Below are positions 18,427 to 28,085 of a stretch of 64,000 nucleotides of DNA, piece after piece. The stretch lies in assembly GCA_019116285.1 (NCBI GenBank), contig DXBX01000032.1, positions 1 to 64,000 of the forward strand, read 5' to 3'. A program made the translations under genes and the position numbers. Position 1 is the stretch's first letter. Every line of letters begins with the position of its first letter. The notes below the pieces were generated by a model. It searched no databases, was not told the DNA's origin, and worked only from the letters and a program-made list of their open reading frames with translations. This DNA is from Candidatus Bacteroides merdigallinarum. GTDB taxonomy: Bacteria; Bacteroidota; Bacteroidia; Bacteroidales; Bacteroidaceae.

Positions 18427-19488
18427 CTAATGAGTGGTTTCTGGCAATTCTCTAATTATCAAATTCACATCGTAGATATGATTCCGTTTGATATTAAAAT
18501 CATTGGCGGCATCAAGACCTGGATATACGGTATAAGTATGTTTTAGATTCTCACCGTAAGATACTTTCAAGTGAATGGTTAGCGCATTTGTAGGAATTTC
18601 TCCCGCTATCTCCTGCTTTGATGTCATGCCTTCCACTTTACCTTGCAAATTCTCCGGGACATAGAGTATGGCTTCGCTGACATTTCCGCAATCGAATGTT
18701 TTCCACTCTATGTCTGTCGGATAATCGCCCTGCTGACTTTCATCTTGCGAAGCCACTGTTCCTACCCGGCAGTAGGCCGGAATATTTGAATAACTGAGGT
18801 TTTCTATATACATACCCTCAGGAATGTAAGACATATCCACCCCAACGTCTACTCTCGCAAACATTCTGTAGAGCGGAACACTGACATAACATTTGGAAGA
18901 GATGGTCATGTCTTTGGAAATGCCAAACATCGGAATGGTTCTGCCATTCTCCGCACTGCTACCTATATCGGCAGACAAGAAAGGTTGGGCAGCTTTGTCC
19001 GGAATGGCTTGCTCTAAAAAACCGGCATAGGTAGTAAAACCAGTCGCAACAGTTCCTTCGGTACCCTCATAAACCCAGTTCTCATCACCAGTATTGGCCA
19101 CAATGCAAATGCGTGACTGCTCTCCTTCGCCATTCTGTGCCAAGTTCACCAATATATCATTGGCATTCAAATTATTGTCTCTATCAATGTATACAGGTTC
19201 ATGCAGGCTTTCGCCTGTAATAGCATTAAACTGAAATACCCAGATATCATTGATCAGGTTTTCGTCATCGGCTCCTGCCACCACCTTTGTTTGTGGACTC
19301 ATTGCAGCAGAAAAGCCCCCGACTTCCAGCAAAAGAGTTGCGGGACAAGAATTGCCCTCATCCGAATGTCCCGGAGCCAAGCAATCATCATCCGCACATG
19401 AAGACATCATATACAGGCTAATGAAAAAGAAAAGCATCTTAAGGCTTTTCCCACAGCTCATTCCAATGCACAATAGCTTCTTCTGCAT
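18427..19488 (-). CDS. Fimbrillin-family lipoprotein (DUF4906-like)
   Basis: This 353-residue lipoprotein has a lipobox (LYMMSSC). It shares with its downstream neighbour the phrase LINDIWVFQF, a repeated VANTGDENWV/VANIGRDDW element, an ILYVPENLQG element and the closing NIKRNHIYDVNL typical of fimbrillin-like proteins. It is probably a structural or anchoring subunit of the fimbria encoded by this operon. It lies 6 bp after the first gene and 7 bp before the tip-like gene. Confidence 0.8.
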   Translation of the reverse strand: MQKKLLCIGMSCGKSLKMLFFFISLYMMSSCADDDCLAPGHSDEGNSCPATLLLEVGGFSAAMSPQTKVVAGADDENLINDIWVFQFNAITGESLHEPVYIDRDNNLNANDILVNLAQNGEGEQSRICIVANTGDENWVYEGTEGTVATGFTTYAGFLEQAIPDKAAQPFLSADIGSSAENGRTIPMFGISKDMTISSKCYVSVPLYRMFARVDVGVDMSYIPEGMYIENLSYSNIPAYCRVGTVASQDESQQGDYPTDIEWKTFDCGNVSEAILYVPENLQGKVEGMTSKQEIAGEIPTNALTIHLKVSYGENLKHTYTVYPGLDAANDFNIKRNHIYDVNLIIRELPETTH

Positions 19489-19494
19489 AAACTG

Positions 19495-20700
19495 TCAGAA
19501 TTCATAATCGTTATTTATTTCATCATCCCAAGGAGCCACTGGCGAAACAACTTGTCCGTCACCGTATTCGAAGATGTTTTCGTAGGTACCAAACCAATTC
19601 TGTACGGCCAAGGTCAAGGTATAATCATAGCCCGTACATTTCACGCGGAAACGATACAGATTGTTTCGCTCAATGTTCAGCCTGTTTTCATTGTTATTAT
19701 CAGGCTTGCCTCCCGTATATTGGGAGAAATATATCTTATGTGGCACATCGTTGCCCACCTGAATATTAAACTTTGCCTCTACGCACGCATAATCTTCACC
19801 TGTATCCTTGTTCTCGTATTCAGGAAGGTAAGCAATCCATTTTTCTATTATTTTATCGCTATCAGTGGCATCCGCATCCCGACTGACTCTCAAGAAATTG
19901 CAGTTTTCTCCGATTGCACTTCCCTCAACCAAATGCAGCGTTTCCGCGTAATCATTCTCCCAATTGCCATCATGGTCATAATCTTCTTCCGAATAAACTG
20001 CCGGAGCGCAATAGCCTTTCAGATTGTAACGGCTGATTCGCACCCAATCAAAAGATAGATTGAAAAAATTGTCCGTTTCCAGTATCACCTCCACCTTCGC
20101 CATCGCCCGCAACAATGTGATAGACTCAGACAGCAGCGTGGCCTCATTCGCCTTGAAGCTGACATTCTCGTAGGTATGCACTCCGTAGAACGGCATTCGA
20201 TTGTTCTCACTTAGAACGAAACTATTTGGAAAATCAAATTGTGCCCACTCCGCATTGCAGATATTCTCAATGGTAGTGGTTCCCGCAGTCAATGTTTCAT
20301 CTTGATACTCCGGCCAATTCGCCAATATCACAATTTTGAACTTACTGTACCCGACCAAAGCTTCCGGTACTTCACCCAACAAGGTATAATCCACATAGTC
20401 CGTTCCTTCTACAGACATCACGTCCGCCGCCTCAAAACGAGTAATGAACTTGTTGTCCGTATCGAAGAAATATATCCGATACCCATCCTCCGACATGTCA
20501 ATGTAATTCTCGTAAGTGCTACCGGCCTCATACCCTTCGGTGGGAGCATTGGACGGTACCCGCAGAATCATGCCCAACTGTTGCCCATCCGCAGGAACCA
20601 CGGGCAATGCCTCCTCCGGCTGACAAGCAGTCAGCAACGACAGCAGGCACAGCAGAACTACTGGCATGCATCGGACAATATGCGTACTCGTTCCTTTCAT
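19495..20700 (-). CDS. Fimbrillin-like lipoprotein, first gene of fimbrial operon 1
   Basis: I start this at the ATG giving MKGTSTHIVRCMPVVLL, a good signal peptide ending in the lipobox LLTAC; two earlier ATGs add six residues. The roughly 400-residue protein has the fimbrillin pattern: MILRVPSN near the mature N-terminus, YRIYFFDTDN, a central AKVEVILET strand and the closing NIERNNLYRFRV. It resembles Mfa2/FimB-type anchor or stalk subunits, though which one cannot be told. An IS element ends only about 40 bp upstream, so expression is probably altered. Confidence 0.78.
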   Translation of the reverse strand: MKGTSTHIVRCMPVVLLCLLSLLTACQPEEALPVVPADGQQLGMILRVPSNAPTEGYEAGSTYENYIDMSEDGYRIYFFDTDNKFITRFEAADVMSVEGTDYVDYTLLGEVPEALVGYSKFKIVILANWPEYQDETLTAGTTTIENICNAEWAQFDFPNSFVLSENNRMPFYGVHTYENVSFKANEATLLSESITLLRAMAKVEVILETDNFFNLSFDWVRISRYNLKGYCAPAVYSEEDYDHDGNWENDYAETLHLVEGSAIGENCNFLRVSRDADATDSDKIIEKWIAYLPEYENKDTGEDYACVEAKFNIQVGNDVPHKIYFSQYTGGKPDNNNENRLNIERNNLYRFRVKCTGYDYTLTLAVQNWFGTYENIFEYGDGQVVSPVAPWDDEINNDYEF

Positions 20701-20739
20701 CTTACAACTCCGCATCATGCAGCACCACCTTCCAAGAAT

Positions 20740-21779
20740 TAATATAACGTGAGTTCGACGAATTCAGAACAATGCAAGCTGTGTGTCAACTGTTCGTGAA
20801 ACATTGATACACGGCTTCTTTGGAAAGCAACAATATGCAGCAATACCAGAAAGAAGGTTGACGATAAAGTTATCAAAGGCTCTATGCCTTGAATGTTCCA
20901 CTTGTGCTATATTTTTGAGTTCATCATTGACGGTTTCGATAATGGCTCGTTTCCTGAGGAGTAGTTTGTCTGAAAGTGGCATCAATGATCCTTTCATATT
21001 GCTTTTCAGTTTGGTTATAAGTTGTATGCCGTCAACGAATAGTCTTTCAAATAGGTTCTTGCCGATGTATCCTTTATCACCAACAAGCTTCCCATAGATA
21101 AATTCCACAAAAGACTTGTATTCAAGAGATTTACGGTCATCCACATCTCCGGGAGTAATCATGAAGTTCAGAAGTTCTCCACGCTCGTTGCATATCAGAT
21201 GCAGTTTGAATCCGAAGAACCAGCCCATGGAACATTTTCCTCTTTGTGCTATTCCCTTGAACGTTTTATGGATATGGATTCTCTGGTTCTTGCATACTCG
21301 TAAGGGGGTACTGTCAACGAAACTGATGCCTGTGCACTTGCCCAAAAGCACCTTCTTGATAAACAGAGCCAGTGGGATAGCCACCTCTTTTTCCAGCTCA
21401 ACAAAACGGTTATAAGAAACAACCTTTGGAAAAAGATGCCGCATATGCTTGCAGACCTTTTCCAGATAGAAATGCTTCAGACAACGGTATCCCGAATCAT
21501 GAAAAAGAATCAAGATGAGCATGATTTCTGCCTTGGACATGGTGGAATCACGATGATATTTGCGTTTTTTTGCCGGCTTAAGCGTATATTTTGTCATCAT
21601 GGCATCAAAAAACTTGCAGAATTCATCTGCCATACAAAATAATTCTATAACTTTGCTTTCGGTGATCATAGCGACTATTGTTTGTAAATCTTTGTAATTC
21701 AGCACTATAAAGATACAACAATTTTCGCTAATCACCAATTTTACAAGTACTTATAATTCATCGAACTCACGTTATATTA
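20740..21779. mobile_element. IS982-family insertion sequence
   Basis: The 1040-bp element is bounded by inverted repeats of about 25 bp (20740-20764 and 21755-21779) that match at 24 of 25 positions. It holds a single transposase gene. The outermost bases are AT-only and self-complementary, so the exact tips and the target duplication (TATA or similar) cannot be fixed by eye. It lies directly upstream of fimbrial operon 1. Confidence 0.88.
20764..21669 (-). CDS. IS982-family transposase
   Basis: This DDE transposase is about 300 residues long from the ATG giving MITESKVIELFC. The ORF track begins 23 codons earlier inside the non-coding end. Catalytic candidates are the Asp in GISFVDSTPLRVC, the Asp in VGDKGYIGK and the Glu in RAIIETVNDELKN. 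The phrase VNLLSGIAAYCCFPKKP at the C-terminus is typical of IS982. The frame is intact, so the element may still be active. Its stop codon lies within the left inverted repeat. Confidence 0.9.
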   Translation of the reverse strand: MITESKVIELFCMADEFCKFFDAMMTKYTLKPAKKRKYHRDSTMSKAEIMLILILFHDSGYRCLKHFYLEKVCKHMRHLFPKVVSYNRFVELEKEVAIPLALFIKKVLLGKCTGISFVDSTPLRVCKNQRIHIHKTFKGIAQRGKCSMGWFFGFKLHLICNERGELLNFMITPGDVDDRKSLEYKSFVEFIYGKLVGDKGYIGKNLFERLFVDGIQLITKLKSNMKGSLMPLSDKLLLRKRAIIETVNDELKNIAQVEHSRHRAFDNFIVNLLSGIAAYCCFPKKPCINVSRTVDTQLALF

Positions 21780-21801
21780 TACTATTATATACCTTAGTGC
21801 G

Positions 21802-21809
21802 CAAATATA
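21802..21809 (-). promoter_or_regulatory. Likely original -7 box of fimbrial operon 1
   Basis: The minus strand reads TATATTTG, a perfect TAnnTTTG box, pointing at the fimbrial operon. If the IS is removed, this box lies about 40-60 bp before the first fimbrial ATG. The IS now separates them by about 1 kb. Confidence 0.5.
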
Positions 21810-21812
21810 GCA

Positions 21813-21851
21813 AAGAATCCCCATAACCACGAAGTGATTACAGAGATTCTT
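21813..21851 (-). terminator. Hairpin after the recombinase gene
   Basis: Arms AAGAATC and GATTCTT, with further imperfect pairing inside (CATAACCAC/GTGATTA), form a hairpin 20 bp after the recombinase stop. The T run on the minus strand is short, so termination may be partial. It overlaps the region just upstream of the fimbrial promoter box. Confidence 0.5.
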
Positions 21852-21871
21852 ATCAATATCCCTTCTGGAGC

Positions 21872-23152
21872 CTAAAAAGCAGTTCTACTGCCAAACACAA
21901 ACTCAATCACTTTCCTGTTGGCTTCATTTTCCAGTCTGAAGTCCCTTTCAATATAAATGTCCGTCACTTTCATGGATTCATCTATATGGTTGAGGGCTGC
22001 ATGGACTGTGTACTTGTCTATTCCTACCTTGTTCAAAGCAATGGTAGCCCATGAATGCCTTGCAGCATAATATTCCAAATCATCTACTTTTAGCAACTTG
22101 CCAATCTCTTTCAGACCTGCGTTAATAGCCCTGTTGAAGTTATTGGCGGTAGAATAGTTATGATAGAAGTTGAAGATTCTTTTTCTTGTGAAATCCCTGT
22201 ATTTATGGATAATAGGCATGAGCATGGTTGGGATGATGACTTGCATCTTGGCTTTATCCAATCTTCTTCCCTTGGTCTTAGTCCTGTAATAGGTGATAAC
22301 TCCATCTTCCAATTCCGAACAATTGTACAAATCTACGGAATTCATGCCTATCAGACAGAAAGACAAGATGAAGCAATCCTTTGCCAGATTATAGGGGCAT
22401 ATTCTTTCTCTGCCATTGGTGCTGTTCAGGATATAAGGTAGTTTCCAAATTTTCTTTATCACTTCTGGAGATAGTGCCCTTTTTCTGGTAGCCTCCTGTT
22501 TGGGTAGTTCAATACCTTCAAAAGGGGAATTGTGAATGAGGATAATCCCCCTGTCATGGTCATTATACTTTTTCTTGGCTTCATTGAACAAGTGCCTGAT
22601 GCTTCCTAAATAGAGTGATACGGCTCTATTGGAAGGTATCCTTTTACCTTGCCTTTCAAGTTCTGCCGTTCTTATAGCCCTTTTCTCTAAGAGGTATTCC
22701 ATGAACCCCTTAATAAGGTCTTTGGTAAGTTGGTTTGTCGGCAAACTATCCTTGCCAATATAGGTGATAAAAGAGTTTAGGGCGGTCTTGTAGTTTTTCT
22801 TTCCCCTTATTCTTGTCTGTTCCAACCATTCTTTGCAGAACTGGATGAAGTCAATGTTTTTATTCTTTTCTTGTGCAACTTTGATAAACTCAAGGATTTC
22901 GTCAATGCTGTAGTTGGATGCTTCCATGGGAAGGGTGGCACATATCTCTTGATACTTCCTTACTAGAGCATCTGCTTCCTTGATGAACTGAGGATTCTTT
23001 AATTTGAGTGACTTGGTGAGGTCGCAGGGTCTTACAAAGATATTAGTGGACAGCCTTTTGACTTCTCTGTTATGGGTCATTCTTATCTTTACATTGTAAG
23101 TTCCGTCAGCTTTTTGTTTGTTCTTTAGAATTTCCACTTTGAATGTCAGCAT
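21872..23152 (-). CDS. Tyrosine recombinase (site-specific integrase)
   Basis: This 426-residue protein has the layout of Bacteroidales tyrosine recombinases: an N-terminal arm-binding domain (FKVEILKNKQKADGTYNVKI), a SAM-like core-binding domain at about 120-220, and a catalytic domain at about 235-420. Catalytic candidates are a Lys in YYRTKTKGRR, the Arg in YYAARHSWATIAL, a His in LNHID and the nucleophile Tyr in TDIYIER. The first Arg of the tetrad appears as Asn (GMNSVDLY) and the HxxR His as Tyr, as I recall for many relatives in this phylum. It could integrate an element at tRNA-His or invert nearby DNA. Confidence 0.85.
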   Translation of the reverse strand: MLTFKVEILKNKQKADGTYNVKIRMTHNREVKRLSTNIFVRPCDLTKSLKLKNPQFIKEADALVRKYQEICATLPMEASNYSIDEILEFIKVAQEKNKNIDFIQFCKEWLEQTRIRGKKNYKTALNSFITYIGKDSLPTNQLTKDLIKGFMEYLLEKRAIRTAELERQGKRIPSNRAVSLYLGSIRHLFNEAKKKYNDHDRGIILIHNSPFEGIELPKQEATRKRALSPEVIKKIWKLPYILNSTNGRERICPYNLAKDCFILSFCLIGMNSVDLYNCSELEDGVITYYRTKTKGRRLDKAKMQVIIPTMLMPIIHKYRDFTRKRIFNFYHNYSTANNFNRAINAGLKEIGKLLKVDDLEYYAARHSWATIALNKVGIDKYTVHAALNHIDESMKVTDIYIERDFRLENEANRKVIEFVFGSRTAF

Positions 23153-23254
23153 GTTATCTCAAATAATTTGGGAACAACAATAGACCAACAATCATAAATA
23201 TATCTCTCTAAAAAGGCTTCTCCTGTCCTGTTTTAGGGACATTATGAAAAGAAA

Positions 23255-23288
23255 AAATCCTTAATAATCTATTGATTATCAAGGATTT
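23255..23288 (-). terminator. tRNA-His terminator
   Basis: A 15-bp stem with one mismatch closes a four-base loop (AAATCCTTGATAATC on the minus strand), followed by a T-rich stretch. It lies seven bases after the tRNA 3' end. Confidence 0.8.
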
Positions 23289-23294
23289 CTTGCG

Positions 23295-23369
23295 GGTGGC
23301 AGATGGGACTCGAACCCACGACATTCAGAACCACAATCTGACGCTCTAACCAACTGAACTACAGCCACC
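23295..23369 (-). tRNA. tRNA-His (anticodon GTG)
   Basis: The minus strand folds as a cloverleaf. The T-arm is GTGGGTTCGAGTCCCAT. The anticodon stem-loop is TCAGA-TTGTGGT-TCTGA with anticodon GTG. The acceptor stem pairs GGTGGC with GCCACC. The extra 5' G opposite the discriminator C is the tRNA-His identity feature. CCA is not encoded. One T-T mismatch occurs low in the acceptor stem. Confidence 0.93.
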
Positions 23370-23395
23370 ATATTGTGCATTTCTCAAATGCGGTG

Positions 23396-23426
23396 CAAAG
23401 ATAGAGGTTATTTTTGAAATGGCAAA
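23396..23426 (-). promoter_or_regulatory. tRNA-His promoter
   Basis: On the minus strand TTTG (23423-23426) is followed after 19 bp by TATCTTTG (23396-23403), a full-consensus Bacteroidota promoter. It sits 26 bp upstream of the mature tRNA 5' end. Confidence 0.8.
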
Positions 23427-23520
23427 GGATTCGGTCTTTTTTTTCGATAAATCCCGCAATTTTCTTGTTGGGAAGGGGGAAATGGATGAAAAATGGATGA
23501 AATGGATGGGAAAAGACATA

Positions 23521-23557
23521 AAAAAGAGATGTGCTTGGATGATGCACACCTCTTTTT
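23521..23557 (-). terminator. Terminator of the folD transcript
   Basis: Arms AAAAAGAGATGTGC and GCACACCTCTTTTT form a stem with one G-T pair around a nine-base loop. A-T runs on both sides allow termination in either direction. It lies 14 bp after folD. Confidence 0.8.
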
Positions 23558-23570
23558 CTTCTCCTTTATC

Positions 23571-24452
23571 TTATTTGTAGATGGCCTTTTTGCCTGCCAG
23601 CAAGGTATTCTTCATCAATGAAACGATGGTCATAGGACCTACGCCGCCGGGGACGGGAGTGATGTAGGAACATTTGGTGGCCACGTCATCGAACTTGACG
23701 TCACCGGTCAGCTTGAAGCCCGACTTCCGGGTGGCATCAGGGACGCGGGTGGTACCCACGTCGATTACCACGGCACCTTCCTTGACCATCTCCGAGCGGA
23801 CAAAGTTGGGCTGGCCCATGGCGGCGATGATGATGTCGGCCTCCTGGCATTCTTTCACCAGGTCGCGGCTGCGGCTGTGGCATACGGTCACTGTGGCATC
23901 GCCCGGATAGGCTTTCTGCATCATCAGCATGGCCATGGGCTTTCCGACGATGTTGCTGCGGCCCAGGATAACGCATTTCTTGCCTTGCGTCTCAATGTGG
24001 TAGCGTTTCAGCAGTTCCAGGATGCCGTTGGGTGTGGCCGAGATGTAGCAGGGCAGTCCGATGGACATACGGCCCACGTTGATGGGGTGGAAGCCGTCCA
24101 CGTCTTTGCGGTAGTCGATGGTTTCGATTACTTTCTGCTCCGAGATGTGCTTGGGCAAGGGGAGCTGCACGATGAAACCGTCCACATCGTCATCGGCGTT
24201 GAGTTCGCGCACCTTGGCCAGCAGCTCTTCTTCGGTCACATCCAGTTCGTAGCGGATCAGGGTGGACTTGAAGCCGCACTCTTCGCAGGCTTTCACTTTA
24301 TTGGCCACATAGGTTTCGCTGCCTCCGTCGTGTCCTACGAGGATGGCGGCGAGGTGGGGGCGCTTGCCTCCGTTGGCAACAATCTGCGCCACTTCTTCTG
24401 CTATCTCTTGCTTGATTTGTGCCGAGATGGCTTTTCCGTCAATCAATGTCAT
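23571..24452 (-). CDS. folD: Bifunctional methylene-THF dehydrogenase / methenyl-THF cyclohydrolase
   Basis: FolD interconverts methylene-, methenyl- and formyl-tetrahydrofolate, supplying one-carbon units for purines and formyl-Met. The 293-residue length is normal. Visible motifs are [16 protein letters not shown] with the catalytic Lys, VQLPLPKH, the NADP-binding GRSNIVGKP and the C-terminal PGGVGPMT. It lies 26 bp downstream of ffh on the same strand, so the two are probably co-transcribed. Confidence 0.96.
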   Translation of the reverse strand: MTLIDGKAISAQIKQEIAEEVAQIVANGGKRPHLAAILVGHDGGSETYVANKVKACEECGFKSTLIRYELDVTEEELLAKVRELNADDDVDGFIVQLPLPKHISEQKVIETIDYRKDVDGFHPINVGRMSIGLPCYISATPNGILELLKRYHIETQGKKCVILGRSNIVGKPMAMLMMQKAYPGDATVTVCHSRSRDLVKECQEADIIIAAMGQPNFVRSEMVKEGAVVIDVGTTRVPDATRKSGFKLTGDVKFDDVATKCSYITPVPGGVGPMTIVSLMKNTLLAGKKAIYK

Positions 24453-24478
24453 AGTATCTTGCTTTTTTGTAGGTTTGT

Positions 24479-25804
24479 TTATCGTTTCATCTTCGGCATC
24501 ATCATCTTGCCCATCTTGCTGCCGGTCACCATCTTCATCATCTTGCGCGTCTGGTCGAACTGCTTCAGCAGGCGGTTCACCTCTTGCAGGTTGGTGCCGC
24601 TACCCTTGGCAATACGTTGGCGGCGTGAGCCGTTGAGGATGGCGGGGTTGGTGCGTTCCTCGGGGGTCATGGAGTAGATGATGGCCTCGATGCTCTTGAA
24701 GGCGTTGTCGTCGATGTCGATGTCTTTGATGGCCTTGCCCACGCCGGGAATCATGCTGGCCAGTTCCTTCAGGTTGCCCATCTTCTTGATTTGCTGGATT
24801 TGGTTCAGGAAATCGTTGAAGTCGAACTGATTCTTCTGTATCTTGCGTTGCAGGCGCTTGGCTTCTTCTTCGTCGTATTGCTCTTGAGCGCGCTCTACCA
24901 GCGATACGATGTCGCCCATGCCCAGGATACGGTCGGCCATGCGCGAGGGGTGGAACTGGTCGATGGCGTCCAGCTTCTCGCCCGTACCGATGAACTTGAT
25001 GGGCTTGGTCACCACCGAGCGGATGGAGAGGGCTGCACCGCCGCGGGTATCGCCGTCCAGCTTGGTCAGTACCACGCCGCTGAAGTCCAGGCGGTCGTTG
25101 AACTCCTTGGCGGTGTTCACGGCATCCTGACCGGTCATGGCATCCACCACGAAGAGGATTTCGTTGGGTTGTATTCCATTCTTAATGGCTTCGATCTCGT
25201 CCATCATCTCCTCGTCCACGGCCAGGCGACCGGCGGTATCGACAATGACGGTGTCCAATCCCTTGGCCTTGGCTTCTTGAATAGCATTCTTTGCAATGGC
25301 AACGGGATCTTTCGAGTCAAGCTCGCAGTACATAGGTACCCCGATTTGCTCGGCCAGTACGCGCAACTGCTCGATGGCAGCCGGGCGGTAGACGTCGCAG
25401 GCCACCAAGAGCGGCCGGCGGTTTTTCTTTGCTTTGAGCATCCGCGCCAGTTTGCCGCTGAAGGTGGTCTTACCGGAGCCTTGAAGGCCGGACATCAGGA
25501 TGACGGCAGGCTTGCCTTCCAGGTTGATCTCGGCGGTCTCGCCACCCATCAGGGAGGCCAGTTCGTCGTGTACGATCTTCACCATCAGCTGGCTGGGTTT
25601 CACGGCGGTCAGTACGTTCTGACCCAGGGCCTTTTCTTTCACGGTATCGGTGAAGTTCTTGGCCACTTTATAGTTGACGTCGGCGTCCAGCAGGGCCTTG
25701 CGGACGTCTTTCAGCGTTTCCGCTACGTTGATTTCGGTGATTTTGCCTTCACCCTTCAATATCTTGAACGACCGTTCGAGGCGTTCACTCAGATTGTCAA
25801 ACAT
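24479..25804 (-). CDS. ffh: Signal recognition particle protein Ffh (SRP54)
   Basis: Ffh binds 4.5S RNA and signal sequences of nascent membrane proteins and delivers ribosomes to FtsY. The N domain, the G domain ([15 protein letters not shown]-loop, [24 protein letters not shown]) and the Met-rich M domain ([19 protein letters not shown]) are all present in 441 residues. It is followed by folD. The 114-bp gap to rho upstream is AT-rich and holds an inverted repeat. Confidence 0.97.
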   Translation of the reverse strand: MFDNLSERLERSFKILKGEGKITEINVAETLKDVRKALLDADVNYKVAKNFTDTVKEKALGQNVLTAVKPSQLMVKIVHDELASLMGGETAEINLEGKPAVILMSGLQGSGKTTFSGKLARMLKAKKNRRPLLVACDVYRPAAIEQLRVLAEQIGVPMYCELDSKDPVAIAKNAIQEAKAKGLDTVIVDTAGRLAVDEEMMDEIEAIKNGIQPNEILFVVDAMTGQDAVNTAKEFNDRLDFSGVVLTKLDGDTRGGAALSIRSVVTKPIKFIGTGEKLDAIDQFHPSRMADRILGMGDIVSLVERAQEQYDEEEAKRLQRKIQKNQFDFNDFLNQIQQIKKMGNLKELASMIPGVGKAIKDIDIDDNAFKSIEAIIYSMTPEERTNPAILNGSRRQRIAKGSGTNLQEVNRLLKQFDQTRKMMKMVTGSKMGKMMMPKMKR

Positions 25805-25811
25805 AGTCTTT

Positions 25812-25916
25812 GGTAAATTGAGAATTGAGAATTAAAAATTAAGAAATACGAAGATTGATTCTTTTCACTACTTTATTTCCTATTTCTTAATTCTCAATTT
25901 TTAATTCTTAATTAAT
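25812..25916. repeat. AT-rich inverted repeat between rho and ffh
   Basis: Segments of the type AATTGAGAATTAA and TATTTCTTAATTCTC recur in both orientations and can form a long AT-only hairpin. Such a hairpin could act as a weak terminator or RNA 3'-end after rho. It contains no ORF and no clear promoter. Confidence 0.5.
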
Positions 25917-25918
25917 AG

Positions 25919-27853
25919 TTATCCGTTCATGCTAAGCAGGAATTCGTCGTTGTCCTTGGTCTTCTCCAGTTTGTCCTTGACGAAGTCCATGGCTTCCACG
26001 GCAGTCATGTCGGCCAGGTACTTGCGCAAGATCCACATACGATCCAAGGTCTGCTTGTCCTGCAGCAGGTCGTCGCGGCGAGTGCTGGAGGCCATGATAT
26101 TGACGGCCGGGAAGATGCGCTTGTTCGAGAGGTTACGGTCGAGCTGCAACTCCATGTTGCCCGTGCCCTTGAATTCCTCGAAGATGACTTCGTCCATCTT
26201 GGAGCCGGTGTCGATCAGGGCCGTGGCCAGGATGGTGAGCGAACCGCCTCCCTCGATGTTACGCGCAGCACCGAAGAAGCGCTTGGGCTTGTGTAGGGCG
26301 TTGGCATCCACACCACCGGAGAGCACCTTGCCCGATGCAGGCGATACCGTATTGTAGGCACGTGCCAGGCGGGTAATGGAGTCCAGGAAGATGACTACAT
26401 CGTGGCCGCATTCTACCAGACGTTTGGCTTTCTCCAAGACGATGCCGGCAATCTTGACGTGGCGCTCGGCGGGTTCGTCGAAGGTGGAGGCGATGACCTC
26501 GGCATTGACCGTGCGGGCCATGTCCGTCACTTCCTCCGGACGCTCGTCGATGAGCAACATAATCATATATACCTCCGGATGGTTGGCTGCGATGGCGTTG
26601 GCGATGTCCTTCATCAAGATGGTCTTACCCGTCTTGGGTTGTGCAACGATAAGGGCGCGCTGACCCTTGCCGATGGGAGCGAAGAGATCTACCACGCGGG
26701 CGGAGAGGGAGTCGCTGTAGCCTCCCTTGCAGAGCTTGAACTTCTCGTCGGGGAAAAGCGGAGTGAGGTGCTCGAAGGGCACGCGGTCGCGGATGAAGGC
26801 CGGGTCGCGTCCGTTGATTTTCGATACCTTCACCAGCGGGAAATATTTCTCGCCTTCCTTGGGCGGACGGATGATGCCTTCCACTACGTCGCCGGTCTTC
26901 AGGCCGAAGAGCTTGATTTGCGATTGCGATACGTAGATGTCATCCGGCGAGGACAGGTAGTTGTAGTCCGAGGAGCGGAGGAAGCCATAGCCGTCCTGCA
27001 TGATCTCCAATACGCCGGTGCCGGCCAGGATATCGTCAAATTCGTAAGCTTTTTCCGTCTCGGCGGGTTTCCGTTCGGAGGCAGCTTCTGTATTCGAAGC
27101 CTGAGGCTGGCGTTGGTTGCGTGGCTGGTTGTATCCGTTGTTGGGGCGGTTCGCATTGTCATGTGGGCGTGCAATGCGGGGACGCGGCTCCTTGGGTGTC
27201 TCGGCCGGAAGATTAGGCGTATTGTTTTTGGTTGCTTCAAATTTGCCGATCAGTTCGCTGGGGAGAGCGACTTCTTCGGTCGGCAAATCTTCGATGGGAA
27301 TGAAATCGTCTGTATTTTCGGCGAAGGGGAGGAGAGTATCTTGGGTAGCCTTTTCATTTTCCGGCTGCTTGTCTGCGGAAGCTGCTTCGGCAGGTTGGGG
27401 AGCTTCGGCCGTGGGCGAAGGATTTTCTTCAGAGGCGTCGGCTTGGGGCTCCGATTTTGCCTTGCGCGGACGTCCCGGCTTCCGTTTCTGAGGGGTTGTG
27501 GCCGCAGCGGCTGCCTGTGCCTCATTGGTTTCTGTGGCAGTCTGTTCCTGCGAGGCTGTATTATTGTTGGCGGCTTCGGCTTTTACGGCTTCATCCGTAG
27601 CGGTTGCCGGGGCATTGTTGTTGGCTGCGTTTTTTTTGGTGGTGCGTGTGCGTTTTTGTTTTTCCACCTTTCGTTCTTCTTTCAGCTTGTCGGCGGCCAC
27701 TTTTTTCGTGGCTCCTGCAATGGCTTGTTCATCCAGTATTTTATAAACAAGTTCTTCTTTCTTCATGGCATCGGTTTTCTTGATGCCAAGTTCTTGCGCA
27801 ATGGCTTGCAGTTCCGGCAAACTTTTGTCGTTCAGTTGAATGATGTTATACAT
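25919..27853 (-). CDS. rho: Transcription termination factor Rho with long disordered insertion
   Basis: Rho is a hexameric RNA-dependent ATPase that ends transcripts. The 644-residue length is about 220 longer than E. coli Rho. The extra part, about residues 60-270, is low complexity, rich in Ala, Glu, Pro, Asn and Lys, and probably disordered. The Rho N domain ([19 protein letters not shown]) precedes it. The RNA-binding domain ([20 protein letters not shown]) and the ATPase ([44 protein letters not shown]) follow. In B. thetaiotaomicron the Rho disordered region is reported to drive phase separation. A leader of about 175 nt could allow autoregulation. Confidence 0.96.
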   Translation of the reverse strand: MYNIIQLNDKSLPELQAIAQELGIKKTDAMKKEELVYKILDEQAIAGATKKVAADKLKEERKVEKQKRTRTTKKNAANNNAPATATDEAVKAEAANNNTASQEQTATETNEAQAAAAATTPQKRKPGRPRKAKSEPQADASEENPSPTAEAPQPAEAASADKQPENEKATQDTLLPFAENTDDFIPIEDLPTEEVALPSELIGKFEATKNNTPNLPAETPKEPRPRIARPHDNANRPNNGYNQPRNQRQPQASNTEAASERKPAETEKAYEFDDILAGTGVLEIMQDGYGFLRSSDYNYLSSPDDIYVSQSQIKLFGLKTGDVVEGIIRPPKEGEKYFPLVKVSKINGRDPAFIRDRVPFEHLTPLFPDEKFKLCKGGYSDSLSARVVDLFAPIGKGQRALIVAQPKTGKTILMKDIANAIAANHPEVYMIMLLIDERPEEVTDMARTVNAEVIASTFDEPAERHVKIAGIVLEKAKRLVECGHDVVIFLDSITRLARAYNTVSPASGKVLSGGVDANALHKPKRFFGAARNIEGGGSLTILATALIDTGSKMDEVIFEEFKGTGNMELQLDRNLSNKRIFPAVNIMASSTRRDDLLQDKQTLDRMWILRKYLADMTAVEAMDFVKDKLEKTKDNDEFLLSMNG

Positions 27854-28032
27854 ATAAATATATGTGTGAATGGTTTAATATTTCTGTTGGATAGGCAAGG
27901 TTGCCTGCGGTCTTGTGTACGACCGGAAACCTTGTCTTTTTTGAAATTATGATTTTTGGGATAAATGCTTGTTTGGTTGTAAAATCGGGGGACAATTCCT
28001 GCCTCGGCAGGATGTCGTTGATTTCAACGGCG

Positions 28033-28040
28033 CAAAGGTA
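28033..28040 (-). promoter_or_regulatory. rho promoter (-7 box)
   Basis: TACCTTTG on the minus strand lies about 180 bp upstream of rho, just after the tilS stop region. No convincing TTTG -33 box is visible. The implied leader is long; rho genes are often autoregulated through their leaders. Confidence 0.6.
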
Positions 28041-28085
28041 GCAATTTTTTTTGAATATGCGTTATGAATCGGAGATTATTTGGAT

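Noticed and set aside
14628-23294. Genomic island bounded by a duplicated tRNA-His end
   Set aside because: I could not find a second copy of the tRNA 3' end on the low-coordinate side, so I do not call island borders.
26402-27952. 516-codon ORF antisense to rho
   Set aside because: Repetitive Gly/Arg/Phe translation of the low-complexity part of rho.
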